33,960 nt of DNA from assembly GCF_000314895.2 (NCBI RefSeq), contig NZ_CM001773.1, positions 2,613,444 to 2,647,403 of the forward strand, given 5' to 3'. The notes below the pieces were generated by a model. It worked only from the letters and a program-made list of their open reading frames with translations, was not told the DNA's origin and searched no databases. Below are positions 22,420 through 31,003 of the stretch, piece by piece. This stretch comes from Providencia sneebia DSM 19967 (GTDB taxonomy: Bacteria > Pseudomonadota > Gammaproteobacteria > Enterobacterales > Enterobacteriaceae). Every line of letters starts with the position of its first letter. The stretch's first letter is position 1. The position numbers and the translations under genes were made by a program.

Positions 22420-22818
22420 TTATTCGACTCTCCATGCTTTTGTTGGTTGATGATTGACAGGCCTTGCCCCATCTTCAGTAACAGCCCAGATTTTATTTGC
22501 CCAGATCACGCCAAGCGTTTTCCCTTCGTCACCTTCAAACAGAACAATGTCACCGCGACTTGCGGTATCTGCTGGGATTTCAGTAAAGAAACGAGATAGT
22601 GCTGATTCGATATCGCCAAACTCTGACTTCAATACACGCTGCGCCCCTGTTTTTGTTTTGTATCGACCTCGCAAACTTTCGCACGGATCAAAATCACAAA
22701 TAGCTATCACGCAATCAGCTGCAAATAAGCAGCAATCATGTTCGCCCCATGAAAAAGGCCTTTGCATTGCTTTTTGTAGTGTTTGAGGGAGTCGAGTTGT
22801 CCAGTTGATGTGTCGCAT
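22420..22818 (-). CDS. NlpC/P60-like tail tip protein (DUF6950-type)
   Basis: The 132-residue protein has PFSWGEHDCCLFAADCVIAI with the likely catalytic Cys, then SRGDIVLFEGDEGKTLGVIW, the core of NlpC/P60-like folds. In siphophages such a protein (compare lambda gpK) sits beside J and may cut peptidoglycan or assist tip assembly. The stop is adjacent to the J start. It is shorter than gpK and lacks its second domain. Confidence 0.75.
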   Translation of the reverse strand: MRHINWTTRLPQTLQKAMQRPFSWGEHDCCLFAADCVIAICDFDPCESLRGRYKTKTGAQRVLKSEFGDIESALSRFFTEIPADTASRGDIVLFEGDEGKTLGVIWANKIWAVTEDGARPVNHQPTKAWRVE

Positions 22819-22835
22819 TGCTGATCTCCGGGCAT

Positions 22836-22858
22836 AAAAAAACCCGCCGAAGCGGGTT
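22836..22858 (-). terminator. Strong terminator after the moron pair
   Basis: A 7-bp stem, AACCCGC (22858-22852) with GCGGGTT (22847-22841), and a TTCG tetraloop on the minus strand run into U7. It lies between moron B and the tail tip gene, so Q-modified polymerase must read through. Confidence 0.85.
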
Positions 22859-22882
22859 TATACTGAAAATTATTATAACTGG

Positions 22883-23256
22883 TCAGTTATTGCACATTTC
22901 TAATATTGCTTTATCTTCTTCATTACTGCTCGAAATAGCTATAAATCCAGTTTCTATTCTATAACCTGTAATTGTAACGTGTGATATAAACATACGGCTA
23001 CCAGCATAGGCACCATATGAATTTTTGGCATTTACAAGACCGCATATTTTCATTTCCTCACCATCACCAACAATTTTTGTTGAGTATGCCTTTAGATCCA
23101 TAAAAATTACCGATGACGGATCTTTCATTTTACTTGAAACTTTTTTTCCACGGCGCTAAAAATAGAGGATTGAGATAAAGAGGCTTCTCTATAAATAAAG
23201 ATGGCTACCACTATGCCGGCAATAATAGCTAAACAGATTATTAATTGCTTGCTCAC
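22883..23256 (-). CDS. Moron B: membrane-anchored secreted protein, shifted at an A7 run
   Basis: GTG at 23256 starts a frame with a membrane helix (LIICLAIIAGIVVAIFIY). At the A7 run (23147-23141; GAA AAA AAG, a slippery A_AAA_AAG) the frame stops soon after. A -1 shift gives KKVSSKMKDPSSVIFMDLKA and continues with CGLVNAKNSYGAYAGSRMF to an end at 22883. That fused product of about 124 residues aligns along its length with moron A, including the CG-VN-KN-YGAY block. The pair looks like a tandem duplication. The family has a periplasmic domain with motif DPxSxxF and CGxVNxKNxYGxYxG, known from phages and genomes without defined function. Confidence 0.7.
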
Positions 23257-23358
23257 AAGACACCCTATAAAAAATTAGTTAAATTAAAAACAGCACTAAG
23301 ACACGGAATAAAGCTTATGCAAACACAATCTATTAAAATGGGTTATGGAATTAGAAAC

Positions 23359-23742
23359 CTACTCGTTACAAAGTGCAATGATGACCTCATCAGTAAAACT
23401 GTCAACACCTATGCGCATAGTACCATCCACAACTCGGATGGTTTCACTTCCAGTGGCTATAACCGACATAATAAATGGTTTATTTCCTGTGTAGGCGCCG
23501 TATAGATTCTTAGAGTTAACAAATCCACAAACCCTATAAAAATCTGAAAGTTTTTCGTTTGAGTTTCTCTTAACTACCACACCACTAAATTTAGCGCTGT
23601 AGGGGTCATTTAATGTTTTTGAAACCTCACTTTCTGCAATCGCTACAATCTTACTATCTGTAACTGAGAACACGTAAAACAGAATCCCTGCAACCACTGC
23701 AATCACGATTAATATGATTGGTAATGCGCCTTTTTTGTCCAT
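23359..23742 (-). CDS. Moron A: membrane-anchored periplasmic protein
   Basis: The start is ATG 23742 (MDKKGALPIILIVIAVVAGI; six more residues are possible upstream). The 127-residue product has one N-terminal membrane helix, then KTLNDPYSAKFSGVVVKR and VCGFVNSKNLYGAYTGNKPF. It is a paralogue of moron B, with about the same length and motifs. It sits between the tail hub gene and moron B and ahead of a terminator, the layout of a moron. A role at the host envelope, for instance superinfection exclusion, is plausible from location but unproven. Confidence 0.75.
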   Translation of the reverse strand: MDKKGALPIILIVIAVVAGILFYVFSVTDSKIVAIAESEVSKTLNDPYSAKFSGVVVKRNSNEKLSDFYRVCGFVNSKNLYGAYTGNKPFIMSVIATGSETIRVVDGTMRIGVDSFTDEVIIALCNE

Positions 23743-23769
23743 ATTGACACCCAATATCATTAAAAAATA

Positions 23770-24351
23770 TTACTTATAAATAAATGCAGGAGCATCTTTT
23801 TTGCTGCCCCAGTAAATTGCTCGTTCAGCCATTTGAGCTACATAGCGGAATATTCTGTCGCCTTTGTGTCTTTTTGTCCACGATTCATCAGTAAACCTAT
23901 CGGGTAGACCTTGTGACCAACGTTCAAAACGATTTGAGACAGTGACGGAAACCTCATTTTCATTCCCTGTTGTAACACCAATATTTGCTATTTGTCCTGC
24001 AAAAACTCTTTCCGCCAGTGTAGGTTTACCATCTAGATCTAAAGCCACCAATATGACACTAACCTTTCGACCTCGACTTCTTTCATTCATCACATCGGCA
24101 ATTAAAAGCGAATCAAAACCTGAAAGCGATAAAATAAGCTGCTGAGGACTAGTTGAATTTGCTTCTGAAATAGTTTCTAATTTACCAAAAGATCCAACAC
24201 CTTGATAAACCTCACCCGAAATAATGAGGTTTCCAATACCCGTATGCGCTCTAGTGACGCCAGATTTGAGATCTAACTTTGCAGCAATGACTAACTCAAA
24301 ACCATCATTAATCGCTTTGACCATTGCATTTGAAAAAGGATGATATAGCAT
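23770..24351 (-). CDS. Tail hub / minor tail protein (DUF2163-like)
   Basis: The 193-residue protein reads VIAAKLDLKSGVTRAHTGIG and GEVYQGVGSFGKLETISEAN, a later GFDSLLIADVMNERSRGRKV, and an ending with RFERWSQGLPDRFTDESWTK. This fits the family of hub-like tail proteins in siphophages and gene transfer agents. It lies between the distal tail gene and the tip. It should sit in the tail tip ring. Confidence 0.7.
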   Translation of the reverse strand: MLYHPFSNAMVKAINDGFELVIAAKLDLKSGVTRAHTGIGNLIISGEVYQGVGSFGKLETISEANSTSPQQLILSLSGFDSLLIADVMNERSRGRKVSVILVALDLDGKPTLAERVFAGQIANIGVTTGNENEVSVTVSNRFERWSQGLPDRFTDESWTKRHKGDRIFRYVAQMAERAIYWGSKKDAPAFIYK

Positions 24352-24944
24352 CAGTATAATGCCTCCTCTAATGACAAGGTTACATTCGAAAAGTTACCCG
24401 GACGATATTGAAAACTTCCCTGATCGTTGCTGGTTAACTTAAATATCCCAAAGGGTTTAACTGTTTCTATTTTTTCATTGACTGCAGGTGAGGTACGCAA
24501 TATCGGAGAGAGCGTAATTAATGCATTTCCGTTACTATCACTGATAACGTTTTCTGTGCTCATTTTCAACTCATTACCAATTGTCAGATAATCCCCTTTT
24601 CGTAAAACAATAGAATTGGATATCCACCCCTTGGTTTGTAAGGATCTACCTGTCTGGTTTGGCGCACTGACAATTGGAGATCCCTTATCTTTTAACCCTG
24701 GCCTAATCCAGTTGCTTATCTTCACTCGCCCACTTTCACCATCTAAGGATGCAACTAACACCTCAAGCTCTCTTGATAATAATTCAGTAAGATTGCTAAA
24801 TGTTAATGTACAACGCCAACGACTGCCGGGGAAACGTACTGTCTGGGAGCTGCCCGTAAAGGGTGAAGTAAATGTTTTACTATTACTGACTAGTTGCCAG
24901 TTCATATTTGCTGGTACCACAGTTTCTGGCCATTCTATTATCAC
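24351..24944 (-). CDS. Distal tail protein, minor tail family
   Basis: The 197-residue protein starts (GTG, after GAGAGGT) MIIEWPETVVPANMNWQLVS, with FPGSRWRCTLTFSNLTELLS in the middle and FGIFKLTSNDQGSFQYRPGN near the end. It resembles distal tail or minor tail proteins that follow the tape measure gene in lambda-like tails. The family name is uncertain; position is the main support. It overlaps the next gene by one base. Confidence 0.65.
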   Translation of the reverse strand: MIIEWPETVVPANMNWQLVSNSKTFTSPFTGSSQTVRFPGSRWRCTLTFSNLTELLSRELEVLVASLDGESGRVKISNWIRPGLKDKGSPIVSAPNQTGRSLQTKGWISNSIVLRKGDYLTIGNELKMSTENVISDSNGNALITLSPILRTSPAVNEKIETVKPFGIFKLTSNDQGSFQYRPGNFSNVTLSLEEALY

Positions 24945-24946
24945 GA

Positions 24947-27900
24947 CTACCTCTCAAGGGTTCCTCTAAGCTTGCCTCGATTCTGGAAATCACGCTGTAT
25001 TTTAGCTAAAGCGTCATCTGAGCCTTGTTTTGCTCCCATTTTTGCTGCCGCTTGCATGGCATCATAAAGCGCCTGATCGCCATTTCCCGTAACATGAAAA
25101 GTTTGGTGAATAACAATACTTGGAGATTGCTGCTGGGGAGTATCAAGTCCAAGCACTCTAACTCCTAGGGAACCATCGCGCCCACGAGTTAGCGGCATAA
25201 TTGCTTCAGGTCCAGCCTCCCCCATTAGCCCTACACCCGGCACGCCACCTTTTGCAAAAGGAAATAGTGTTGGTGATTTGACAATACTATTTCTATGTAA
25301 ACTTAGTCCTGGTGATTCGTAGGTATTACCTTTTGCGTTTGGCTCTGCTTTAAGTCCCATCATGTCACCAAATGCAGTGCCTGTTAAACCTGACTTTAAT
25401 GCATTAAAAATCATCATCTTGAATATCATTTTAGTAATATCATTAACTATGGATTGTGCAAAGTCAGCAAAATTCAATTTACCCGTAGTCACAAAATCGG
25501 CCATCATTGATGACATATTATCAAGGGAATTTTGGGTAGTAGTTCTCATTTGCTCGTGAACATTATTTGCCTCATCACCAAAGTCCTGTACACCTTTTGC
25601 CATGCCTGAGTAGGCATTTTTCTGCGCTGCTAATTTTTCTTTTGATGACTGGCGAGCTATGTCGATTTGTTTTTGCTCTTCTTGGGCTAAAAAAGCAGTT
25701 TGGTCGGCATAGAGTTGTGTTGTTTTGTCTGAGACCTCCTTATCTAGCTGATATCGTCGCTGACGAAAATCATCTCGAACACGTTGCTCCTCTAACATTA
25801 AGTCATAGGCGGACTGACTCATTGTCATTTGAAGTATCTGATTTGTCGCATCCTGACTTAGTTTTGAGGTTTTTTGCATCACTTCGAAGTTTTGATCATC
25901 AAATTTTTTACGTAACTCCTTATATTTTAACTCCTTCTCAAGTTCGGCATTTTTGAGTAGTTGTGTACGAATTTCAGTAGAGTGCGCTTGAATGCTTTTT
26001 TGGCGAGCATTTAAATGTTGTCCCTGTAAACCTAATAGCTCCTGCTCGAATGAAGCAAGTTTTCGTTCCGAGGCAGTTAAGCCTTCTGTTTCCATTAATT
26101 GCGCATGTAATGCAGCACCTTGCTGCAATAGTTGATCTATACGTTGCCTCCCTTCATCAACAACAGTACTGCTACCTGTTTTTTTGGTGTCGTAAATAAT
26201 TTATCTAGCCCTTTTAGAGCCTGCTGATATTCGGTGGCTGAAATGGCCCCTTTATCGAGCATTTCTTTGAATTGCTTTTGCCTTTCGGCTCGTTCTTTTT
26301 GTGGATCAATCCCAGCCTTGAATGCGGCATTTAAAGATTGGACAGCTTTAATTTCTTCAAGTGAATTTCTAACTATTTCATCATGCTTTGCTTTTTCCTC
26401 CTGCTGTTGTTCTTTCAATGATGCGTTTATTTTTTCCTGTTCCTCTCTATATAGTTTCAAGGTTGGATTATCACCACCCAAAAAAGCCGCATCACCCATA
26501 CTTGCAATTAATTGCATATATTCACGGTTCAGTTCATTGACTTTATTTTTGTGATTATCCGTTGCCTGACTCGCGGCATCTTCCGTTGCTTTCGCAGCTT
26601 CTAGCGCAGCCTCACGCTTAGCTTTTTTTGCTTCTTCTAATTTACCTTCGCGCTCTAATTGCGCCACCCTTGCAATAGCCTTTTCATCAATAGCTTCACC
26701 CGCTTCTAATAGCTTTTCCAGACCTTTTAATGGTTGATCATCTAGTGCTATTATTTTGCTAATTAGTAAATCAACACTACCACCAGACTTTTCCATCTGA
26801 ATGCCTAGTTCAGAAACTTGCTGGAGCAAATCACCTGAGAAACCCGCTGAAGCGGCAGCTGCAACTGATTTATAAGCTTCCGCCGTACCCCCTAACTCGT
26901 TTGCTAGGTTGCGTAAATCATAAGCAGTTGTTGTTAACCCTAACCCTCCCTTTTGTAATGCTGCGTTGAAGGCTTTCTGCCGCTCTTCGGCTTGTTGGTA
27001 TTGTGAATAGAGGTAAGTAAACGCTCCAGCAGAAGCCATGATGCTAATACCAACAGCCCCACCCATCATCCCCCAAGCACTTTTGAATAAGCTAGCACTA
27101 CTAGCTGCCGCTTTTTGTGCAAAAGTAAGCTCTTTGCTCGCTTCAGTGAGTTGATTTGTTGCTGATGTTAAGCCTTTTTTTCCTTCTAATTCATTTTTAT
27201 CAGCCGCTATAATATCTTTCGCTGCGCTCGCCATTCGCCTTTTGGCTTCAGCCTCAGCGATATTGGCTTCACTGATAATTCGGGCATTTTTAGCATGATC
27301 TTCTGCATAATTTGCGGTAACGCCATGCTGCTTATTAACTTCCGCTTGTTTTTCCAAGTATTCATCGAGGGCAAAGGCTTGTTCTCTTCTTGCAATCGCT
27401 TCATCACGCATTTTTGCAGCAAGGTTCATTTTCTCCTGTGCGCTTTTTCTGTCTGCTTGAGCGTTTTCAATTTGACTGCGAGAGAGACTTATCACTTCTC
27501 TAGCGGCATCTTGAGCAACCTTCTGCTGATCTGTTAGCGACAGCTTTACACTGTTCGCGGTTTCTAAAGATCGCTCTAATGCGGGAATAAATGCACCAAT
27601 CAAGCTACTTGTCGCAACATTGGAACCTGCAGACACATTTGTTAATGCTGTTCTTAATTGCGAAAACCCTATTTGGGATTGTCTAGCTAATTGACCAGAA
27701 GCGGAGAGATCAGCACCGGCTTTTCTGGCACTAGTAGAGACCTCCATTAATCTTTCCGCTGTTTGTCCTGCATCTTTTGTCACTGATTGTGTGAATTTTT
27801 GCGATTCTTTACGCGCTGAATCATAAGCATCAAAAACTTGAGATTTAAAAGAAGCTGCGTTGAGGTGTAACGCAACCGCTAAACTTGCAACGTCAGCCAT
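24947..27900 (-). CDS. Tape measure protein, split by a -1 shift at an A7 run
   Basis: Two adjacent frames together make a typical tape measure. The first (27900-26137) starts MADVASLAVALHLNAASFKS, with long helical repeats, a membrane-like stretch (WGMMGGAVGISIMASAGAFT) and a Lys/Glu-rich tail. The second (26179 to 24947) has TSKLSQDATNQILQMTM, then AKGGVPGVGLMGEAGPEAIM and the MPLTRGRDG motif of lambda-H-family tape measures. Between them a run of A7 (26185-26179) reads CCA AAA AAA CAG in the first frame. A -1 shift gives TGSSTVVDEGRQRIDQLLQQ and joins the two as about 984 residues. Programmed shifts are not typical of tape measure genes, so an undercalled base or a disabling mutation is likely. 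Confidence 0.85.
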
Positions 27901-28458
27901 TTATTATCCTCATGACATCATTACACTGAGCCTCAATATCCGGCTGCATTTGTGTCGTGGTTGATTGAAATTCTGGCTCTTCTTCATTTCCAGAAATAAA
28001 AAAAGCCTGCCAATATGTGAGAATATTTGCAGGCAATTGCGCTATTTTTCGTGGATCTGGCTCACCCCATCGGTCAGCAAGTTGGAACATAAACTTAAGA
28101 TAGGGTGAGCTGGTTAGTTTTTTTGCGCCTCCTCTACAGATCCATAACTAAATCTTTGTACGAATGACATTGCAGCTAGCAAAGTTGGTGTATCGTGCGC
28201 TTGAATAAGCTCATCAGCGGTAGGGAGATCTTTAGTTGGGAGCGCCTTTCCGGTTTTGTCACATATCGCTTTTAAAATAAGCTTGGCACCCGCCTTACTC
28301 GCATCCGAACTAAACCCCGTTTTCTGTGCCTCTTGTAAGTCATGCTCATATTCATCTAATTCAGCAATAGTTAAGCGACGAATAAAAACTGTTGCCCCTA
28401 ATATTGAATGTTCTTCAACATGAGGGGCAGCCTTTAAAAGCGATGATTTCAATGACAT
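27893..28458 (-). CDS. Tail assembly chaperone GT, made by a -1 frameshift
   Basis: A -1 shift at 28124-28117 joins the G frame to the T frame (product about 188 residues, stop at 27893). The slippery site is CAA AAA AAC, giving A_AAA_AAC, five to seven bases before the G stop. The T part reads LTSSPYLKFMFQLADRWGEP and then ANILTYWQAFFISG. This is the conserved G/GT arrangement of lambda-like phages, in which both proteins coat the tape measure and bring in tail tube subunits. The T frame lacks its own ribosome site, supporting frameshift expression. Confidence 0.85.
28114..28458 (-). CDS. Tail assembly chaperone G
   Basis: The start is ATG 28458 (TAATG overlap with the tail tube gene, GGAGGT upstream; longer frames add 11 residues). 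The 114-residue protein MSLKSSLLKAAPHVEEHSIL, then FIRRLTIAELDEYEHDLQEA, is the expected acidic helical chaperone downstream of the tail tube gene. It is the unshifted product of the G/GT pair, ending SVEEAQKN. Confidence 0.82.
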   Translation of the reverse strand: MSLKSSLLKAAPHVEEHSILGATVFIRRLTIAELDEYEHDLQEAQKTGFSSDASKAGAKLILKAICDKTGKALPTKDLPTADELIQAHDTPTLLAAMSFVQRFSYGSVEEAQKN

Positions 28459-28919
28459 TATTTTGTACCTCCAGCAGTAACCACACCCCATTTAACATTA
28501 TTTTGCTTACCTTTTACGGTAATCTGCATGACCTCACTTGCTGGAGCACTAACATCATTCAATTCCCAACCTGCCAATGCTAGGATCATGGTTGCTGAGC
28601 GTTTATTGGGAAATTGGGCATAAAACTGAATAGTTTCTCTCGCATCCGCCGCAGTGAGTAGTGCTGCAAAATCAACATTTTCGGGATCATCAATAAAGAC
28701 TAATGTCTTTTCTGGTCCATCTGGTAAATCTGAAACTGACTGTTTGTTTTTATCAATTAGCGTAGTGCAATCAACAAAACCGCCCGTTGCGCCCGTCGCA
28801 CCAATGGCCTTACAATTTATCAGTGCTTTCATTTGCTCAACAGAATCTCCGGGCTTACCAAATTTAACAATTGTCCCAGCGGGAAGAACGGCATATTCAG
28901 GAGAGGTTTTTCCTGCCAT
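28458..28919 (-). CDS. Major tail tube protein
   Basis: The 153-residue protein starts MAGKTSPEYAVLPAGTIVKF and has PDGPEKTLVFIDDPENVDFA and GKQNNVKWGVVTAGGTK. This matches the siphophage tail tube family (phage_TTP), which polymerises around the tape measure. It is placed as usual between the tail completion genes and the G chaperone. GGAG precedes the start. Confidence 0.88.
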   Translation of the reverse strand: MAGKTSPEYAVLPAGTIVKFGKPGDSVEQMKALINCKAIGATGATGGFVDCTTLIDKNKQSVSDLPDGPEKTLVFIDDPENVDFAALLTAADARETIQFYAQFPNKRSATMILALAGWELNDVSAPASEVMQITVKGKQNNVKWGVVTAGGTK

Positions 28920-28942
28920 AATATTTACTCCAACTAAATAAA

Positions 28943-29356
28943 TTAACGATAATTTTCGATGCTGGCGCGTATTTCAGCGGCTAGCGTGTTTAAAATAAAC
29001 TGGCGGTTATAGTCCAATGCTGGACGGATGAAAGGATTAGGGATTTGCTTTACTGTGCCAAACTCTTGCGCTTTGGCTTTCATTGCATGGGCTTTACTTG
29101 GTCCTACACGAACAGTCATGACAGATAGCGTTTTTTGGTCTTTCATACGGCTCGTTGTACGGATCTTGATGCTGTCACGCATGTGCTCTAATTCACTGGT
29201 TGCATCATAGCCTGCGTGTTGTTTCATATCTTCCAGCACAGGTACCATCGCCTCACGCCCAGCTTGCCGCAATACTTTTGTTGCAATGTCCTCCCCCAAG
29301 CGATTTAGTTCATATTCCAAATCTTTTAACCCCTTTACTTCTACCGAAATTCTCAT
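28943..29356 (-). CDS. HK97 gp10-like connector protein
   Basis: The 137-residue protein starts MRISVEVKGLKDLEYELNRL, with AHAMKAKAQEFGTVKQIPNP and FIRPALDYNRQF. The EFGT and NPFIRPA motifs mark the HK97 gp10 family, which takes part in joining head and tail. It starts in overlap with the next gene. Confidence 0.9.
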   Translation of the reverse strand: MRISVEVKGLKDLEYELNRLGEDIATKVLRQAGREAMVPVLEDMKQHAGYDATSELEHMRDSIKIRTTSRMKDQKTLSVMTVRVGPSKAHAMKAKAQEFGTVKQIPNPFIRPALDYNRQFILNTLAAEIRASIENYR

Positions 29357-29742
29357 TCAGCATCCTCTGGGTAAGTCATAATAAAATCTCGCGTCACTCG
29401 CCAGATCACCCTGTTTTCAGTCTGTTCCTCCTTATATTGTATAAAGTTACCCCGCTGAACGGCCTGTACGGGATAACTCCCAATATAGCCATGAGTAATA
29501 CCTTCCCACGCACTGAGCACGGTTTTTTCAAGTTTTAATGCTTTTGAATAGTCATTAGGGATTTGAAAGGTAATTTGAAACCGAGCTTGAACAAGAGAGG
29601 TTTTAGCTAGACCAGTTATCATTTTTGGGTCACTAATACGCTGATAAACAATCCCTTCGAGTACGCTTGATGGTAATGCAACAGGGTAAGCACTAAGTCC
29701 CGTTAAACGTTCGAGATCTGCTTTTATGTCAATTTCTATCAT
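29353..29742 (-). CDS. Tail completion/terminator protein (DUF3168-like)
   Basis: The 129-residue product (IKADLERLTGLSAYPVALPS, VYQRISDPKMIT, and ENRVIWRVTRDFIMTYPE at the end) belongs to the gpU/DUF3168-type tail terminator group by pattern and place between gp10 and head closure. It would cap the tail tube at the head-proximal end. It overlaps both neighbours. Confidence 0.75.
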   Translation of the reverse strand: MIEIDIKADLERLTGLSAYPVALPSSVLEGIVYQRISDPKMITGLAKTSLVQARFQITFQIPNDYSKALKLEKTVLSAWEGITHGYIGSYPVQAVQRGNFIQYKEEQTENRVIWRVTRDFIMTYPEDAE

Positions 29743-30055
29743 GTCGACTGTCGACCTCCGCAGTGATAATTAGGCGGTCGGGGGTGTTTCTATCCAGCGC
29801 CCGCACGGTAAAGTTGCGCTTCTGGTAAGTGATTATCCAATTTTCTTCAATATCGTTGCGCGGACGGAGTGTGAAATGGTAGGTTTCAATTACCTGCTGT
29901 TGATCGGCGGTGCGGATTTTACGATTAGACATGGCTTCTGCTTTGGCCCAAACTTCTTTGACTTTTACTAATCGAGTTTTTGCTTCACCAAATTCATCTC
30001 TAAACTCTTCAATACATGATAAAGTAATACGTTTTTTCAACTCGCCAGCCAGCAT
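29729..30055 (-). CDS. Head closure protein (SPP1 gp16-like)
   Basis: The 108-residue protein MLAGELKKRITLSCIEEFRD, then VWAKAEAMS and YHFTLRPRNDI, with ITYQKRNFTVRALDRNTPDR, is a typical head-tail adaptor (TIGR01563-like) in HK97-type phages. It closes the portal after DNA packaging. Confidence 0.88.
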   Translation of the reverse strand: MLAGELKKRITLSCIEEFRDEFGEAKTRLVKVKEVWAKAEAMSNRKIRTADQQQVIETYHFTLRPRNDIEENWIITYQKRNFTVRALDRNTPDRLIITAEVDSRHDRN

Positions 30056-30360
30056 TATTTTGCCCTCATTGGTGAAATGCGATAATCACTCAATAATTCA
30101 TAGAAACCTTGAGGGATCTTCTTCAACTCTCGAGTGTCGTACCAAAAACCGACCGCCAGCATCAATGCTAGTTTGATAACAGGTGTTATCTCTATGCCAT
30201 TTGGATCATCATTAGGAACATTTTCCTCATATAGCGTTCTATTTAAGTAATTACTTGCTTTTTCTTTGGCTGCCGAGAGATAGCCAAGTAAAATATCATC
30301 TTCATGCTCAGTATCTATACGGCACTGTTGACGAAGTTCATCTAAAGTCGGTAATTTCAT
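30055..30360 (-). CDS. Head-tail connector protein (HK97 gp6-like)
   Basis: From ATG 30360 the 101-residue protein reads MKLPTLDELRQQCRIDTEHE, YLSAAKEKASNYLNRTLYE and LALMLAVGFWYDTRE, the gp6-like connector signature. It binds under the portal. The terminator of the antirepressor cassette lies just upstream, so this gene is separated from the capsid gene by an inserted regulatory unit. Confidence 0.85.
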   Translation of the reverse strand: MKLPTLDELRQQCRIDTEHEDDILLGYLSAAKEKASNYLNRTLYEENVPNDDPNGIEITPVIKLALMLAVGFWYDTRELKKIPQGFYELLSDYRISPMRAK

Positions 30361-30373
30361 AGTATTCCAATAT

Positions 30374-30392
30374 AAAAAAGCCACTTAGTAGC
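30374..30392 (-). terminator. Terminator of the antirepressor 2 cassette
   Basis: GCTAC (30392-30388) pairs with GTGGC (30384-30380) around TAA on the minus strand and is followed by U6. A 6-bp hairpin, GCCTCA with TGAGGC, lies between it and the antirepressor stop. Confidence 0.65.
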
Positions 30393-30444
30393 ATATTCTT
30401 CTTTAAAATCAATTGCCTCAATTTTGAGGCGGGTGATAGGGTTA

Positions 30445-30996
30445 TTATTTATGTGGCAACACCTTGCCTCCACCAACTAAACCAAGTGCCATTTGGCTAA
30501 TATCACCGATCAGTTTTTCCGCGCGATCTAAAATAACTAAATCATTTTGCCGTTTACGTAATCGACGCCCTGCGTCACTAGAGTCTTCATCAGAGGCTTT
30601 TCTTGCGACCGATAGCATGTGTTGTAATTGCTGAATAGTAAATCCAAACCCTGATTCCGCCTCTAATTCTGTCATGTGATCAAATACTTGCGCTTGAAGT
30701 TCGTAGCTGTAACTCATAGCCATCAAGCAAGCTTCGCGCTTAGGAAATTTGCAGCATGGGTATGAACGACCTTTGTTGTCGATGTAATCGGCGTAAAATT
30801 TCGCTGATTGATTTTCACCCAATACTCTAGGTACTTTCCTTAGAAAGTCTTTATGCTGTAATCTTCTATAATTCTTACATGGGAAGCTTAACCCTTCGGC
30901 CTCGGCCTTTGCCTTTCTGTCCGAATTGATGTAATCAACCATTTCTAAACTGCTCATGGTTGGCTGAGTATTATTTATAGTCGTTAATTTCGTCAT
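30445..30996 (-). CDS. Rha-family antirepressor 2, in the head operon
   Basis: The 183-residue protein starts MTKLTTINNTQPTMSSLEMV and has the Rha-domain pattern HKDFLRKVPRVLGENQSAKF, YIDNKGRSYPCCKFPKREAC and the later YSYELQAQVFDHMTELEAES. Its C-terminal helix is short. It is preceded by the same C4-like leader as antirepressor 1 and by the capsid terminator, and it is followed by its own terminator. It therefore looks like an independent regulatory cassette dropped between capsid and connector genes. By analogy it would inactivate a repressor; whether it acts on the same CI as antirepressor 1 is unknown. Intact, without a frameshift. Confidence 0.8.
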   Translation of the reverse strand: MTKLTTINNTQPTMSSLEMVDYINSDRKAKAEAEGLSFPCKNYRRLQHKDFLRKVPRVLGENQSAKFYADYIDNKGRSYPCCKFPKREACLMAMSYSYELQAQVFDHMTELEAESGFGFTIQQLQHMLSVARKASDEDSSDAGRRLRKRQNDLVILDRAEKLIGDISQMALGLVGGGKVLPHK

Positions 30997-31003
30997 AGTG
31001 ATA

